A stretch of 64,000 bases of DNA from Paguma larvata. Its lineage: Eukaryota > Chordata > Mammalia > Carnivora > Viverridae. The translations under genes were made by a program, and so were the position numbers. The notes below the pieces were generated by a model. It ran no database searches, was not told the DNA's origin, and saw only the letters and a program-made list of their open reading frames with translations. Of the stretch, positions 32,671 to 44,062 are shown piece by piece. Location: the NCBI GenBank assembly GCA_030068075.1, contig CM057839.1:46776960-46840959 (forward strand). The letters run 5' to 3'. Positions within the stretch are counted from its first letter, which is position 1. Each line of letters opens with the position of its first letter.

Positions 32671-34338
32671 CATTCATATATCTGGGACAACTAAGTAATA
32701 AGAAAAAAAATTGTAGAAATAAACTAAAACAGCCTTTTTATATAAACAGTACTCTATCAGTGGCAACTATTATTATAAGGCAATATTATCATAGGTGATA
32801 TTATAAATCTTATTATTGTAAGACTTGACACCTTTTTGCTCCATGATGAGGTAAAATTATAAAATTTAGTGTTTTCTTAGATTTAAAAGGGCTTTGTGGT
32901 CTTGATTAGTTTCAAATCTTAAATGACGGTTAAAAATAAATATTTCCCATTAGAAAGACAACTTAAATATTTCAATATTTCAATATTTCAAGAACTAAAA
33001 ACTTTAAAAATGCCATAGAAATATAGGATATTTTTTCTTTTTCTCTAAGCTCAGCTCTAATATATGCAAGCTGACATGCAGCATTGATTTTTTTCCTTAT
33101 GTATGGCTATATTAATTTTCAAAGTTCACACAGACAAATCTGCACAGAAACAGAAACAGCAAGTGAGTAAGATCTTGTGTAGAAAGGCCCATTATGCTCT
33201 TTTCATTTATAAATTTATGCATTTTAAAAAGCATCAATTTTTGCATTTTCTAATATGCTTACTTCCCTAGTTTTTTTTTTTTTAATATTTGAAATATTTA
33301 AATGCACAACTTGGGTAAGCCCCATGACTCAAATGTAATCAAGATGAAGAAAAAACTTTATTTCTGTAAGTCACATTTTATGGGCAGAATACCTGTAAGC
33401 AATCATACTTTTTATGTCACTTTTTTCCTGAAAATCTAAAACATAAACATCCAGCAGCATCAGGTTTGATTGTATATCTCTAAAGCCACGATGTAGTGTT
33501 AATTCTCAATGTTACCAAAAGCAATAAAATATAAATTATTCAACTGACTTAGAACTATTCATCTTAGTATTTAAAATGCTTCACAACAAATTCCTTAAAG
33601 ATTCAACATACATAATTTCTTCAGGATTTCCTGGTACATATTTTGGAAATTTTCACTTGATCTTCTATCAAGAGGCTAAACTGGCTACTAGCTTAAATAC
33701 CTAGAGGAAAAGCAGACATTTCGCTACCACATTGGGAATATAAGCCAGAAAATATTTCAAGCCCATTTTCTAGGAGCATATTTTAATTAAATGCTCCCCA
33801 TGTTGTAATTTCTCTGGCCACTGTGATAGATAGAGGGATACTCTGACCAGATCCCCCTTTAAAAACTTGAGGCCCAAATGTGGGGAAAGTGGTCAGCACT
33901 TAAACTCCGTTGTCAAACCCCTCGTAGTTTAACTCAGCTTCAGAAACTAACAAACTCACCTCAGGTCATTTCCTGAGCAATTTGAAGCTATAAATGCCTG
34001 AACTTCTCAGCTCAACATAGAAACTTACTTGCTCCAAAGGACCGTAACAATTTGATAAAAGTTTTGTAAAGCCTAGATGATATAGTAAACACTTCTATCT
34101 CTTTCCCTCATTGATCTTAGATCTTATTAAAGATCTTGTCTTTACATCTTGATGGTAGAGTCTAGTAACAACCCTAACACCAAGTTCAGAATGGAAGAGT
34201 GGGTGGCTAAATACAATTTATAGTTACATGTAAAAAAATTAAAAAAAAATAAAGAAAGAAAGAAAAGCAGTTCTTTTTGACAAGGTCAGTGTTCTAATCG
34301 GAAACAAAGAAAACAAAACATCAATTCCCTTGTTCACA
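32671..34338. other. Unassigned AT-rich sequence
   Basis: No gene. 33,820-34,060 is somewhat GC-richer and could be an old LTR or DNA element that I cannot name. An A-rich run at 34,230-34,265 precedes the L1 piece. Confidence 0.5.
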
Positions 34339-34407
34339 AAACTATGTAGTACTATAACTATAGGCATATAGCTCAATGGAATAGAATTTAGAATCCAGAT
34401 AAAACTA
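34339..34407 (+). mobile_element. L1 ORF2 fragment, left half (split by Tigger)
   Basis: 'ataggcatatagctcaatgg' and 'aatagaatttagaatccag' are L1 ORF2 words that normally run straight into 'aaataaaccca-tatttatggtcaatt'. Here they break at the TA dinucleotide 34,406-34,407, where the Tigger element begins. The same L1 resumes at 37,160. Confidence 0.8.
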
Positions 34408-35029
34408 CAGTAAAACCTTGGTTTGGGAGCATAATTCGTTCTGGAAACACACTTGTAATCCAAAGCACTTGTATATCAAGGTGAGTTTCCCCATAAATAA
34501 TAATGGGAACTCAGATGATTCATTCCACAATCCCAAATTATTCACATAAAAATGATTGCAGTTCTGTAATATAATACGAAATAATAAAGAAAACACAAAA
34601 TATAAAGAAAATAAACAAATTCACCAGCACTTACTTTTGAAAACCTTCGTGGCTGGTGTGAGGGAGACAAGAGAGAGAGGAGGGTTACTGCATAGTATGA
34701 CTTTCACTACCACTAACCACTAACAGAATCACTGCTATTTATTGGCTCAATGGAATCTTTTCCTTTTCAAGTAACTTTAACAAGGAACCTATCCAATCTT
34801 GCTTTTGCCTCCTTTCGAGGATTTCTCGTAATGTGACATTGCATTGTCCTTCAACAGATTCATCGCTTGCACTGCTACAGCCTTATTCGGGTGGTGCTTT
34901 TCTACAAAATTTTGCAATGTTGCCCACATTTTGCACATCTCCCTAATGTCATTTGAAGTGAGGCATCCCTCTGCTCTTTTCTCTCCTCCTTCTCAGATGA
35001 GATCTCCTCCATAACCTCTTGCTGCTGCT

Positions 35030-36450
35030 CACAATGCAGATCCATCAGTTCGTGGGTGGTCAGCTCCTGGCTGTGTTCTTACCCCAGTTCTTGAATGGCA
35101 TCCTATTCACCTCCAGTCCCATGGCCTTCCCAAAGACACAATTCCATCAAAAACTGATGGCTCCTGTTCATGAGCAAGATCCTGTAAGTCACGTCCAAGA
35201 ACACAATCAGGCCACAGTTTTCTCCAGGCAGAATTAAGAGTTCTTTTGGTCACCCCTTCCCAGGCTTTACCGATGATCTTAAAGCAATTCCTAACGTGGA
35301 AATGACATTTCCAAAACTCTCAGACAGTAGGATTTGTTCTTTCTGTCACCTTGAAGCATCGCTGAAACCTTTGGTGTAAAGCTTTTTAAAGTTTGAAATG
35401 ACCTGCAGATCCATGGGCTGGAGGATTGGAGTGATGTTGGGAGGAAGGAACTTGATCTTAATGAACTCAAGTTCCTCCAGTAAGTCGTCCTCAAAGCCTG
35501 GAGGATGCAAGGGAGCATTATCCGTAAACAGCAAGGCTTTGAGTAGCAGCCTTTTCTACTCTTTTCTAAAATACATTTCTTCACTGCAGGACCGAAGACC
35601 TGGTTGATCCACTCAATGAACAAGAAATGAATGACCCACACCCTGCTGCTGGGCATCCACATAACATTTAACTGGAACTTCTGCACCTTGCATTTCTTGA
35701 ATGCTTGTGGGTTCTCAGAATGATACAGGAGCAGGGGCTTATGTTGAAATCCCTGCTTGCCTTAGCACAAAGCAAGAGGGTGAGACAGTCTTCCATGGGA
35801 TCGTGACTGAGCATTGCATTCTCTTCTTCTGTAATGCAGGTCCTCTTTGGCATCTTTTTCCAAAAAGGTCCCATCTCATCACAGTTAAAAACTTGCTCTG
35901 GCAGGTAACACTTGGAAGTCATGAGCTTCTGGAACTCAGTACCAAATGCCTCAGCTGCCTTAGAGTCCAAATTCACAGCCTTGGCATGCCTAACAACACT
36001 ATGAATGCCCTTCTATTCTTAAAATTATCAAACTATCCTCTGCTTGCCCTTGAAGACTCCTTTATTTTCTGTTGACGTACCTGGCAGTTTACTCACGAGG
36101 TTCCTGTACAAGGCCTTTTGCCTTTCCACAGATAAAGTTCCTAGCTACAGTACCACCTGCCAGTTGCTTCTCATTTATCCAAACCACAAGCAACTTTTCT
36201 ACATCTTCCAGAGCATGTGCGTGTTGCTTTGGCATTCTTGTGGCACCTTTTGCTTCATCTAGTCCTCTTATTTCTTCTTTTTCTTTAATACTGTGCAAAC
36301 AGTCAATGTAGACTTCTTATAAAATCTTGCAGTTTCAGCCACTTGCCCACCTCGTTTGTACTCCTTGATGATTTCCTTCTTAACTTCTACCATAATCGTC
36401 TCCTTCTTCTTATTGCCTTTCTTTTCAACTTTTTTGTGCATGGGGGGCAT
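35030..36450 (-). pseudogene. Tigger transposase pseudogene (CENP-B/pogo family)
   Basis: A once-functional cut-and-paste transposase, now split over several frames. The N-terminal piece (from the ATG near 36,450 to 36,268) has a basic start and the helix-turn-helix core EVKKEIIKEYKRGGQVAETA, as in CENP-B psq domains. The next frame (36,298-36,089) carries the second DNA-binding part (ALEDVEKLLVVWINEKQLAG). The catalytic DDE_1 domain follows. The first Asp is in FNCDEMGPFWKK (codon at 35,878-35,880), the second in FTDNAPLHPPG (35,520-35,522) and the third in LQPMDLQVISNF (35,409-35,411). The pogo-type D-D-D triad is therefore still readable. Frameshifts lie between 36,268 and 36,298, between 36,089 and 35,976, and near 35,540-35,560. 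Stops are also present, so no active protein is possible. Frames on the plus strand in this interval are mirror images of it. Confidence 0.92.
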
Positions 36451-36874
36451 TGTATATCTCACACAGATGTTGACTATGGTACAGTATTAGTAAACTCTTG
36501 TCATATACTGTATTTAATGTAACTGGCAGTAAGGCAGCAGAGTAAAGTGTCTATATTGGCAGGCATCCTGACCTAGAAGTAAAGGATTCCTAAGTTTCCT
36601 TTTGTTTGGAAGAGCAAAGGACTGTCCATAGGTGCTTTGAAGGGACAAACATTACACTAGTCTCAGTTGTGGACAGTTTCCAATATTTTGAAAAATCACT
36701 GATTTCTGCCAAATGCCACGACCTGAGACCAAGAATCCCAGCCTGGAAGATGATCACCCATAATCCCATAGCACAAGAGAGAAACATTGGCTCAGGCACG
36801 ATCCTCTGACATTCAACATTATGTACTACTTGTCAAGATATCACTCATTTGTCAAGTTAAAATTTATTAGAAAT

Positions 36875-37085
36875 GTTTGGGGTTCTTGGATGGCTCAGTC
36901 GGTTAAGTGACCATCTTTAGGTTCAGGGCATGCCCTCATGGTTTGTGGGTTTGAGCCCACATTGGGCTCCGTGCTGACAGCTGAGAGTTGACTAAATCCT
37001 CTGTCTTCCTTCCTCTCTGCCTTTCTCCTGCTAGCTCCCTTTTTCTTTCTCTCTCAAAAATAAACAAATATTAAAAAAAACACTT
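36875..37085 (+). mobile_element. Felid SINE inside Tigger right terminal repeat, 15-bp TSD
   Basis: The head GGGTTCTTGGATGGCTCAGTCGG is slightly mutated. The body has TTTGAGCCCACATTGGGCTCC, and the tail is TCAAAAATAAACAAATATT plus oligo-A. The perfect duplication AAATTTATTAGAAAT is at 36,860-36,874 and 37,086-37,100. The Tigger inverted repeat continues without loss on either side. Confidence 0.97.
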
Positions 37086-37159
37086 AAATTTATTAGAAAT
37101 ATTTCCTTGCCTTGCAGAACACTCACAGAACAAGTTACTCACAATCCAAGGTTTTATTG

Positions 37160-38196
37160 TATATGTTTATGGTCAAATAATTTTGACAAGGGTTCCAAGA
37201 AAATTCAATGGGGAAAATATCTTTCAACAAATCGTTCTGGACGACTGAATATTTATATGAAAAGAAATTAAATTAGTTTCCCACCTCATGCCATATAAAA
37301 ATTAACTCAAAAGGCATCAGAGATATAAACATAAGAGGTAAAACTATAAAACTTTTGACATTTACATAAGAGCAATCCTTCATGATTTTGGATTTACCTA
37401 TTTTTTAAAGATATGAAAGAGCATAGGCAATAAACAAACTTCAACAAATTAAAAAAAAACAACCATTTGAACTTCAAAGGATGCCATCAATAAAATGAAA
37501 AGATAACCAAAAAATGGAAAATATATTTGTAATCATCTAGTTTATATGGGTATAGAATCCAGAATATATAAAGAAGTCTTACAACTCAATAATAAAGAGA
37601 AAACACATTGGGATAATTTTGAATGGACATTTCTTTAAGGAAGATATACAAAGCCAATAAGAATATGAAAAGTTGTTCAATATCAAAATATTGAAAAATT
37701 GTATTATTATACTAATAATACAATAGTATTAGTACTTAGATAAATGTATATATCAAAATCACAGTGAGATACTACTTCAAAATGTGGTACAAATGGATAT
37801 GCAGTTGATATTAATTGGCTACAAAAGAAATGGCTCATGGTACATGCTATAGCATGGATGAACCTTGACAACATCATGCTAAATGAAATAAGGCAGACAT
37901 AAAAGGTCTGCTTTTATATGCATATATACTATATGATCACATTTACATGAAATGCCCAGAATATGGAAACCTAAAGAACACTGAAACTTTATTCATGATT
38001 GCCTTGGACTTTGGGAATGTGGGTATGGAGGGATGATAGCTATAGCATGTGGGCTTTCTTTATGTAGTAATAAAAGTATTCCAGAATTAGATAGCACTAA
38101 TGGTGGCACAGTCTCATATACATAAACCACTAAATTATGTGTTTTATAAGTGTTGACTTGTGGTATATGGCTTATATCTTAATTAAAAAATAACTC
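37160..38196 (+). mobile_element. L1M-type ORF2 end and 3' UTR, right half (split by Tigger)
   Basis: Continues the L1 broken at 34,407: 'tatggtcaaataattttgac', 'ttcaacaaatcgttctgga', 'aattaactcaaaaggcatc' and 'cttcaaaggatgccatcaa'. Further on come 'ccagaatatataaagaagtc' and 'gcatggatgaaccttgacaa'. The 3' UTR ('cagaatatggaaacctaaag', 'ccagaattagatagcac') ends near 'tatatcttaattaaaaaat'. About 0.3 kb of ORF2 near 37,790-37,830 is missing compared with the usual order. Frames are destroyed. This is an L1MA/MB-type 3' end, probably present before carnivores diversified. Confidence 0.88.
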
Positions 38197-38403
38197 AACA
38201 ATAAGAAAATAAGCATCCCAATAATCAATGGGCACAATATCTGATTATATGCTTAATCACAGAAGACTTTTGGATGATAAATTAGCCCATTAGGAAAGTC
38301 ATCAATATCATTAGTAATACAAGAAAACAAAGCCATAATCAGCTACCACTACACACATATATTAGAATTGCAAAAACAATTTTAAAAATAAGAAATGAAA
38401 ACA
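38197..38403 (+). mobile_element. Second L1 ORF2 fragment
   Basis: 'aactcaacaataagaaaataagcatcccaat' and 'gataaattagcccat' repeat a part of ORF2 already passed in the preceding L1. 'aatatcattagtaatac' and 'agctaccactacacac' do the same. It is therefore a separate insertion rather than a continuation. Confidence 0.65.
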
Positions 38404-38503
38404 AAAATCCAAATCCTCCTCCCCCACTCATGCTCTGTCTCTCTCTGTCTCTCAAAAATGAATAAATGTTAAAAAAAATAAAATTGAAAAAAAAATAAAA
38501 TAA
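38404..38503 (+). mobile_element. 5'-truncated felid SINE tail
   Basis: Only the last part is left: CTCCTCCCCCACTCATGCTCTGTCTCTC, then TCAAAAATGAATAAATGTT and A-rich sequence. The tRNA-like head and B box are missing. It joins the L1 fragment directly. Confidence 0.85.
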
Positions 38504-39607
38504 GATTCAGCTTCTGGCTTCTTTAATTATGTTCTAACAATTTAATACTGTAGGTAATTTACTCAATTATCTGCAAAACTATTTTAATTCATGGAGTCCT
38601 TAAAGATGAAAACTGGAGGAAGTAAATGGTTGTGGGAGAACATAACAGATACAGAAGACAGAATGTAAATCAACTAACAAATGGCATTTTGTCATGCACA
38701 GACTAGAAGAATTATAACAAAAAGCAGTATTAAAAGATGTAAATGTATAACATTTTCCTGAGTTGCAGAAACATATATTCAAAAACATAGAAGTATCCAC
38801 AATCCAAGAATATCCTAAGGTTTACCTTCCTTCCTTTCATTTTCCTACTAAAATTAGTAAATAAATGAAAATATGTGAAAGAAAATCAATGACTATTATA
38901 GGAGGGCTTTCTCTGAACATGAAAAATTTCAGCTCATTTTTGAAACAGAGGTAATCAGTAAAATGGAGGAGAGAAAAGGCATGCATTCGGAGATAGTAAA
39001 GAGGTCTCTGAGAAGCTAAGTTGTATAGCAGAAAGCCTAAGAAGATTGAGGCTAGTAAAAACAAACAAACAAACAAACAAACAAAAGACAACAACCAGGG
39101 GATACTAAATGTGTGTCAGGTAAAGAGAATCAGGTAAAATTCTGAATGATAAACACATATGAGCAAAGCAAATATCTTTTCCTTGGAATCTCAGATTTTT
39201 AAATATCCAGGTTTGCATAATGGCATTAATATATTTTAGTTTTTTGCCCAAATGATTTTTTTCAATTAATATTTTTGTTTTGATCCACCATATCCCTTGT
39301 TATTTAGCCATCTCCCAGTGATTTCAGTTATTTACCAGGCCTCCAAATATAGGTGAATTTGTTTATGAAGTTAGGTAAATGGGATAAAAGCCAAACTGTA
39401 TTTCCCTGCACCTTTGGAAACAAAGACATGTCAGGAAAAACAAAACAAAACAAAGCAAACAAATTAAAGCACAATAAGTTATTTTGCACTCAAAAGAGAA
39501 GCACATGTGTTCATATTTATAAAGTAACAACACACAGTAACAACACAACCTCAAAGTATTTTTTTCTGTTTTAATTCTATATAAATTATCTTACTTCACA
39601 TGTCATA
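38504..39607. other. Unassigned AT-rich sequence
   Basis: No gene. Contains an (AAAC)n run at 39,060-39,084. Short frames on either strand lack support. Confidence 0.55.
39060..39084. repeat. (AAAC)n microsatellite
   Basis: Six AAAC units. Confidence 0.93.
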
Positions 39608-39619
39608 TTGGTATCAGAA

Positions 39620-39861
39620 TTTTTTTTTAAGTTTTATTTATTTGGAGAGAGAGAGAGAATGAGAATGAGAATGAGAATGAGAATGAGAATGAGAATGAGT
39701 GGGAGAGGAACAGAAAGAGAGGGAGAGAGACAGAATCCCAAGCAAGCTCCACAGAGCCAGCCAAGAGTCTGATGCAGGGTTCACTCACAACCCCATGAGA
39801 TCATGACCTGAGCTGAAATCAAGAGTTGGATGTTTAACCAACTGAGCTACTGAGGTGTCCC
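39620..39861 (-). mobile_element. Felid SINE, minus strand, with hexanucleotide expansion
   Basis: Oligo-T and AAGTTTTATTTATTTGGAGAGA are followed by (GAATGA)n at about 39,658-39,700. The body (CCCAAGCAAGCTCCAC) and a head reading AACTGAGCTACTGAGGTGTCC come next. The duplication TTGGTATCAGAA / TTGTTATCAGAA (39,608-39,619; 39,862-39,873) has one mismatch. The expansion makes it about 25 bp longer than its relatives. Confidence 0.95.
39658..39700. repeat. (GAATGA)n microsatellite within SINE
   Basis: About seven hexamer units replace the usual (GA)n part of the SINE body. Confidence 0.93.
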
Positions 39862-39873
39862 TTGTTATCAGAA

Positions 39874-40649
39874 GTTTTTACAAAACAAAACTATACCGAA
39901 TGGTTGGATAATTATATTTATGGTGCAAAGTCTATTGTAATTAAAGTAACTAGGGAGATTAGATCCACCTTTCATCCACAAATTAATTTACTTTCTCTTT
40001 ATCAAGACTTCTGTTTTATTTGTGGTCATTTTTTTTTTTAAAATCAGTTCCCACTCCAAAGTTGTGTAACTCATCTTTTTCTAATAAATAATGCTAAATG
40101 TAACAGATGGCCTAGTTACGATACTTAATACTCAGTGATATACCCAAATATTCTGGAGTAACCTATTCATCTGGCATTTGATTCTGGAGTTTAATTCCAA
40201 AATTAATGACCTCAAATATCTTCTGTTAGAACATGTATTATTAGCATTCAGCACCTGTCACGGTTTGAAAGAAAACGAATAAGAAATTAGAATAAGATAT
40301 TAATGAGGAGAAAAATGTGTTGTTTGCTACTGGGCTACACATTTTCATTTTTGAAATATTCTGCCTGCAAAGCTTAAGTAACTAAGACACATTTTGATCT
40401 GAAATTAGCTAAAACATATATGTATATATGCATACAGCTGTAAAGTGCTAATAGAAATATGCTAAGGAGGTGCCAATGGAGTGCTAACAAGTAACTCAGG
40501 CAAAGAGAGTATTCAGGTATTCAAGGAAAAGTGATAATGAAAATCTCGTTAATGAGACTTCATTAAATAGGTGTTGGAATTCATGATCTTTTTCTCTTTC
40601 ATTTTAATAAGAGAGGGAAATATGTATTTTTTGAATGGAAATGAATATA
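39874..40649. other. Unassigned AT-rich sequence
   Basis: No gene or namable repeat. Confidence 0.55.
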
Positions 40650-40651
40650 AT

Positions 40652-41137
40652 GTGATAAAGACACAATAATGCCTCCCCCAAGATGTCCACACCCTAATCC
40701 CTGGAATTTGTGAATATGTTCCCTTAAATAGCAAAAAGGACTTTCTACATGTGATAAAGTTAAGGACCTCCAGACAGGGACACTATCCTGGATTATCTGG
40801 GTTGGTGCAATGTTATCACAAGAGTCCTTAAAATCGTTATAGAAAGAGATGTGAAACCAAAAGCAAAATCAGAGAGAAATTAAGATGCTATCTTTGTGGC
40901 TTTGAAGATGAAAGAGGGGCACTGTCCAAAAAATGCAGGCCACCTCTAGAATCTGGAAAAGGCAAAGGGAGTGGATTTTCCCCTAGAGCCTCTAGAGGGA
41001 TCATAGTCATGCCATCACCTTGATTTTAGTCTAGTGACAGTTTGTATGTCTTACTTCAAGAATAAGCAGAATTTCTTTGTTTAATGTAACGAAGATTGTG
41101 GCCATTTGTTACAGCAGCAACAGGAATCAATACAATA
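40652..41137 (+). mobile_element. MLT1-type LTR (ERVL-MaLR), plus strand
   Basis: The order 'ccaagatgtccacaccctaatcc', 'gtgaatatgttccctta', 'ctatcctggattatctggg' and 'aatgttatcacaagagtcc' fits an MLT1-like LTR. So do 'tggctttgaagatgaaag', 'cctctagaatctggaaaagg', 'cttgattttagtctagtgac' and the end 'gccatttgttacagcagcaacagg'. It is a solitary, non-coding LTR of roughly 490 bp with few gaps. Confidence 0.75.
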
Positions 41138-42449
41138 CTACACCATTTTCCAAAAAGTTGCCAATACTCAATTCATCTCTAACCTGGAAACTGAATAGAC
41201 ATGAATGACACTTGCCTCCGTGTTTATATACAATAAATGAAGGTAAAGAGTCACACTACGAGCCAAGCTGTTACTTTTTTCTCCTTTAAGAAATATCCAA
41301 GATTGCCTATGATAGAATCGTCAGATCTCTACTTCTGTTAGCCACCCTCATGAGGGGGACTAAAATGATTAAATCAGAACTTTCAGAGTTTTTGAGCATA
41401 TTTATAGATAGACTAGAATGTTATTTTATATCTCTTTAGATATCTTTCAGATATATGTTTGTTTAATGTAACTTCTCTTTGTGCCATACAATAAAGTAAA
41501 GCTAGATGTTAAGTCTTTCTACAGGTATAAGAGAGGAAGAATGTGCGTAGTTGTAAAAGATATTCATTGACCTTCTGTTTCCAAGACATCATTTCATTAA
41601 TCTTCACCATCTGATATAAATAAGATTCATTCATTATACTAAATTTCCACCAGAACCAAAAGTATAAAATGTCAAGCAGGTTTTAACCTCAGAAACATGA
41701 GTAAGGACAGTCTGTCCCTGAGTCCATGCTATCAGAATTCTTTCTAATCCCCACCTCCTCCTAAGAAAGACCCATGTAAAACCCCTAGGGACTAGTAAGA
41801 CTGACAGGACACATACTTCTAGAAGCCTTTATTCAATATCTCTCTAATTAGTAAATAATAATTTTAGTTTAACTTAGATACTCCAGATAAGTATCTAGGT
41901 TCGTTCATTTCCCCAACTTTGTAGACTTTTTGTTCCAGGTATGGTACCACATCCCTTGTTTACACCAGAACCAATGGTTCATATTAACAGTTTCTGCTAC
42001 TCCAAGATTGGAGCCCCTCATAAATTTGAAAATCTCCACAGGATCAGAAAAATAAGTCTTGTTTTGAAATTTGGCTTGGTGACAAGGTCTCTGCTGTTTG
42101 CTAAGAGGCAGTGACTGTTCTCACAGCCTCTGTCACAATTCAAACATGGTACAACTCATCTCTACTATTCTATTGGGTTTTCTATATGCCAAATATTTTC
42201 ACTGATAAACTACTTCTAGTCTGAATTTATAACCTCCAGATACTATATTCTACTACCTGGTTGGATATTATTGTAGCTTAAAAAGAATTCTATCAAATTA
42301 ATTGATCAGGGAGCACGTGTGCAGTGCAACAGTAAGCCCACACTCGTTTATCCCAATGGTATGTCCCACACCATATCTCCTTGCCCTGTATCTTTAACTG
42401 ACTACGTCAAGTCTCCCATTCCTTAGTGTGCCATGAAATACAAAACGTT
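41138..42449. other. Unassigned sequence
   Basis: No gene. 41,700-42,430 is somewhat GC-richer with no assignable family. It may hold an old LTR. Confidence 0.5.
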
Positions 42450-42636
42450 TTTATTTTATTATTTTAAGTTTACTTATATATTTTGAAAGAACGAGAGATA
42501 ATGTAAGCAGAGAAGCGGCAGAGGGAGGGAGAGACAGAATCTCAAGGAGGTTCCAAGCTACACTGCTACCGTAGAGCCTAGGGCTTGAACTCATGAAATC
42601 ATGACCTGAGTCAAGATTAAGAGTCAGACACTTAAA
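42450..42636 (-). mobile_element. 5'-truncated felid SINE, minus strand
   Basis: Tail side TTTTATTATTTTAAGTTTACTTATATATTTTG, a GA-rich body, GGGCTTGAACTCATGAAATC and GAGTCAGACACTTAAAG. The expected ending (GAGCCACCCAGGCGCC) is absent. Confidence 0.9.
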
Positions 42637-42929
42637 GTTCTGTATCTGTTAGTATATTTTATTATGCAAGCCTGCTGTTGTTTTTCTCCTATAAAAACTA
42701 ATTCCTAATTTTTATTTGAAAAGAGTAAATAATGGGATAAATCTAAGTAAAGGTGAAGTGTTATTCAATACTGAAGCAAAATTTCATACACTTTATACCA
42801 AGGAATATTAAAAATTAAACTTGTCCACATTGGTGTAAAAATAAAACCAATGCCTGTTATATACCTCACAAATAAAGAGGTAATGTAAGATACTATTATA
42901 TGTAACAGATACTCCCAAAATGTATATAG

Positions 42930-42975
42930 ACACAACACACATACACACATACACACACACATATATCACATATAT
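42930..42975. repeat. (CA)n/(TA)n imperfect microsatellite
   Basis: Imperfect CACACATACACACATA run, then ATATATCACATATATATTC. Confidence 0.85.
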
Positions 42976-43089
42976 ATTCACACTTATATTCATTTATATT
43001 AATGTGTGTATCAGCTTCAGAAATGCCACCTAAAATTTCATATTAATGGAATATAGGCAATAAACATGTATTAAAAGCCGAAATTCTAG

Positions 43090-43288
43090 AGGTGCCAGAG
43101 TGGCTCAGTCAGTTCAGCATCCAGTTCTGGATTTTGGCTAGGGCATGATCTCACAGTTCATGATTTCGAGCCTCGTGTCAGGCTCCACACTATCAGTGTG
43201 GGATCCTCTGGGATCTTCTCTCTCTGCCTCTCCTCCACTTGCTCTTTATCTCTCAAGATAAATAAATAAACTTAAAAAAATAAAAACA
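43090..43288 (+). mobile_element. Felid SINE, plus strand, first of a tandem pair
   Basis: Head GAGGTGCCAGAGTGGCTCAGTC, then CACAGTTCATGATTTCGAGCC. The body is shortened after GGCTCCACACTATCAG, and the tail is TCTCAAGATAAATAAATAAAC. AAATTCTAG repeats at 43,081-43,089 and 43,289-43,297. Confidence 0.94.
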
Positions 43289-43297
43289 AAATTCTAG

Positions 43298-43510
43298 GGA
43301 TGTCTGGGTGGCTCAATTGGTTAGGCACTGACTCTTGATCCAGGCTCAGGTCATGATCTCAACAGTCTGTGGGATTGGGCCCCATGGGGGACTCTGTGCT
43401 GACAAGGTGAGACTGCTTGGGATTCTCTGTCTCCCTCTCTCTCTGCCCCTCTCCCCTCTATCGCTCTCTCTCAAAATAAATAAAGAAACATAAAAAAAAA
43501 TTTTAAAAAG
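43298..43510 (+). mobile_element. Felid SINE, plus strand, second of a tandem pair
   Basis: It starts immediately after the target duplication of the previous copy (GGATGTCTGGGTGGCTCAATTGG). The middle is diverged (GGGATTGGGCCCCATGG) and the tail is CTCAAAATAAATAAAGAAAC plus oligo-A. No clear TSD of its own. Confidence 0.94.
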
Positions 43511-43838
43511 ACCAGTTAGGTACTCAGAGTTACAATAATAGATCATTCAGTAGTCTGATGTTTTATCAATTTTTCCATAAAATACTGTTATTCCCAGAAA
43601 TAAGATTTCCTCCAGGACATGCTAATTATATTATAAATTGTATTAAGAATAGTATAAGTCATGTTACATTGAATTGCTTAATGTGGGTTGCTAATCTAAT
43701 AGTTAAATGAATGTTTTACTGGCAGAAAAATAAATACATGATTTTAAACAAAACCTGACAAGTCAGAGGTGCGATTTCCCAACCCACCAGAAGTTTCTCT
43801 TCCAGCACTTACCATATATGATCTGCACCATCTTTTTC

Positions 43839-44062
43839 TCAATGTTTCATTTATTTATTTACTTACTTACTTACTTACTTATTTATTTTGAGATAGGAAG
43901 AGAGCATGAGCAGGGGATGGGCAGAAAGAGAGGGAGAAAGAGAATCCCAAGCAGGCTCCACACTATCAGCAAAGACCTTGATGTTGGTCTCAAACTCATG
44001 AACCATGAGATCATGACCTGAGCCAAAATCAAGAGTCGAATGCTCAACTGACTGTCCCATGA
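43839..44062 (-). mobile_element. Felid SINE, minus strand
   Basis: The tail side is expanded into (TTAT)n(TTAC)n at 43,850-43,888. The body has CCCAAGCAGGCTCCACACTATC and GAGATCATGACCTGAGCC. The head is worn to CTCAACTGACTGTCCCATG. Confidence 0.94.

Larger units (their letters stand above)
34408..37159 (-). mobile_element. Tigger/pogo-type DNA transposon, nearly full length
   Basis: Both ends are visible. The left terminal inverted repeat begins CAGTAAAACCTTGG at 34,408 and the right one ends CCAAGGTTTTATTG at 37,159. They are complementary apart from one base. The element is flanked by TA on both sides (34,406-34,407; 37,160-37,161), as expected for Tc1/mariner-pogo elements. Without the inserted SINE and its duplicated target, the length is about 2.5 kb, which is normal for autonomous Tiggers. 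The inverted repeat continues inward (words 'gttctgtgagtg', 'agaaatatttcc' on the right end). The transposase reads on the minus strand and is broken. It was inserted into an L1 ORF2. The exact Tigger subfamily cannot be set without a library. Confidence 0.93.

Noticed and set aside
35019..36311. Plus-strand frames across the Tigger element
   Set aside because: They are the antisense of the transposase pseudogene, whose protein motifs are on the minus strand.
39060..39084. Regular short repeats as a CRISPR-like array
   Set aside because: Simple AAAC microsatellite with no spacers. The genome is mammalian.
41585..41655. Possible MIR fragment
   Set aside because: A few MIR-like words only ('tcattaatcttcaccatctg'). 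Too short and diverged to list.
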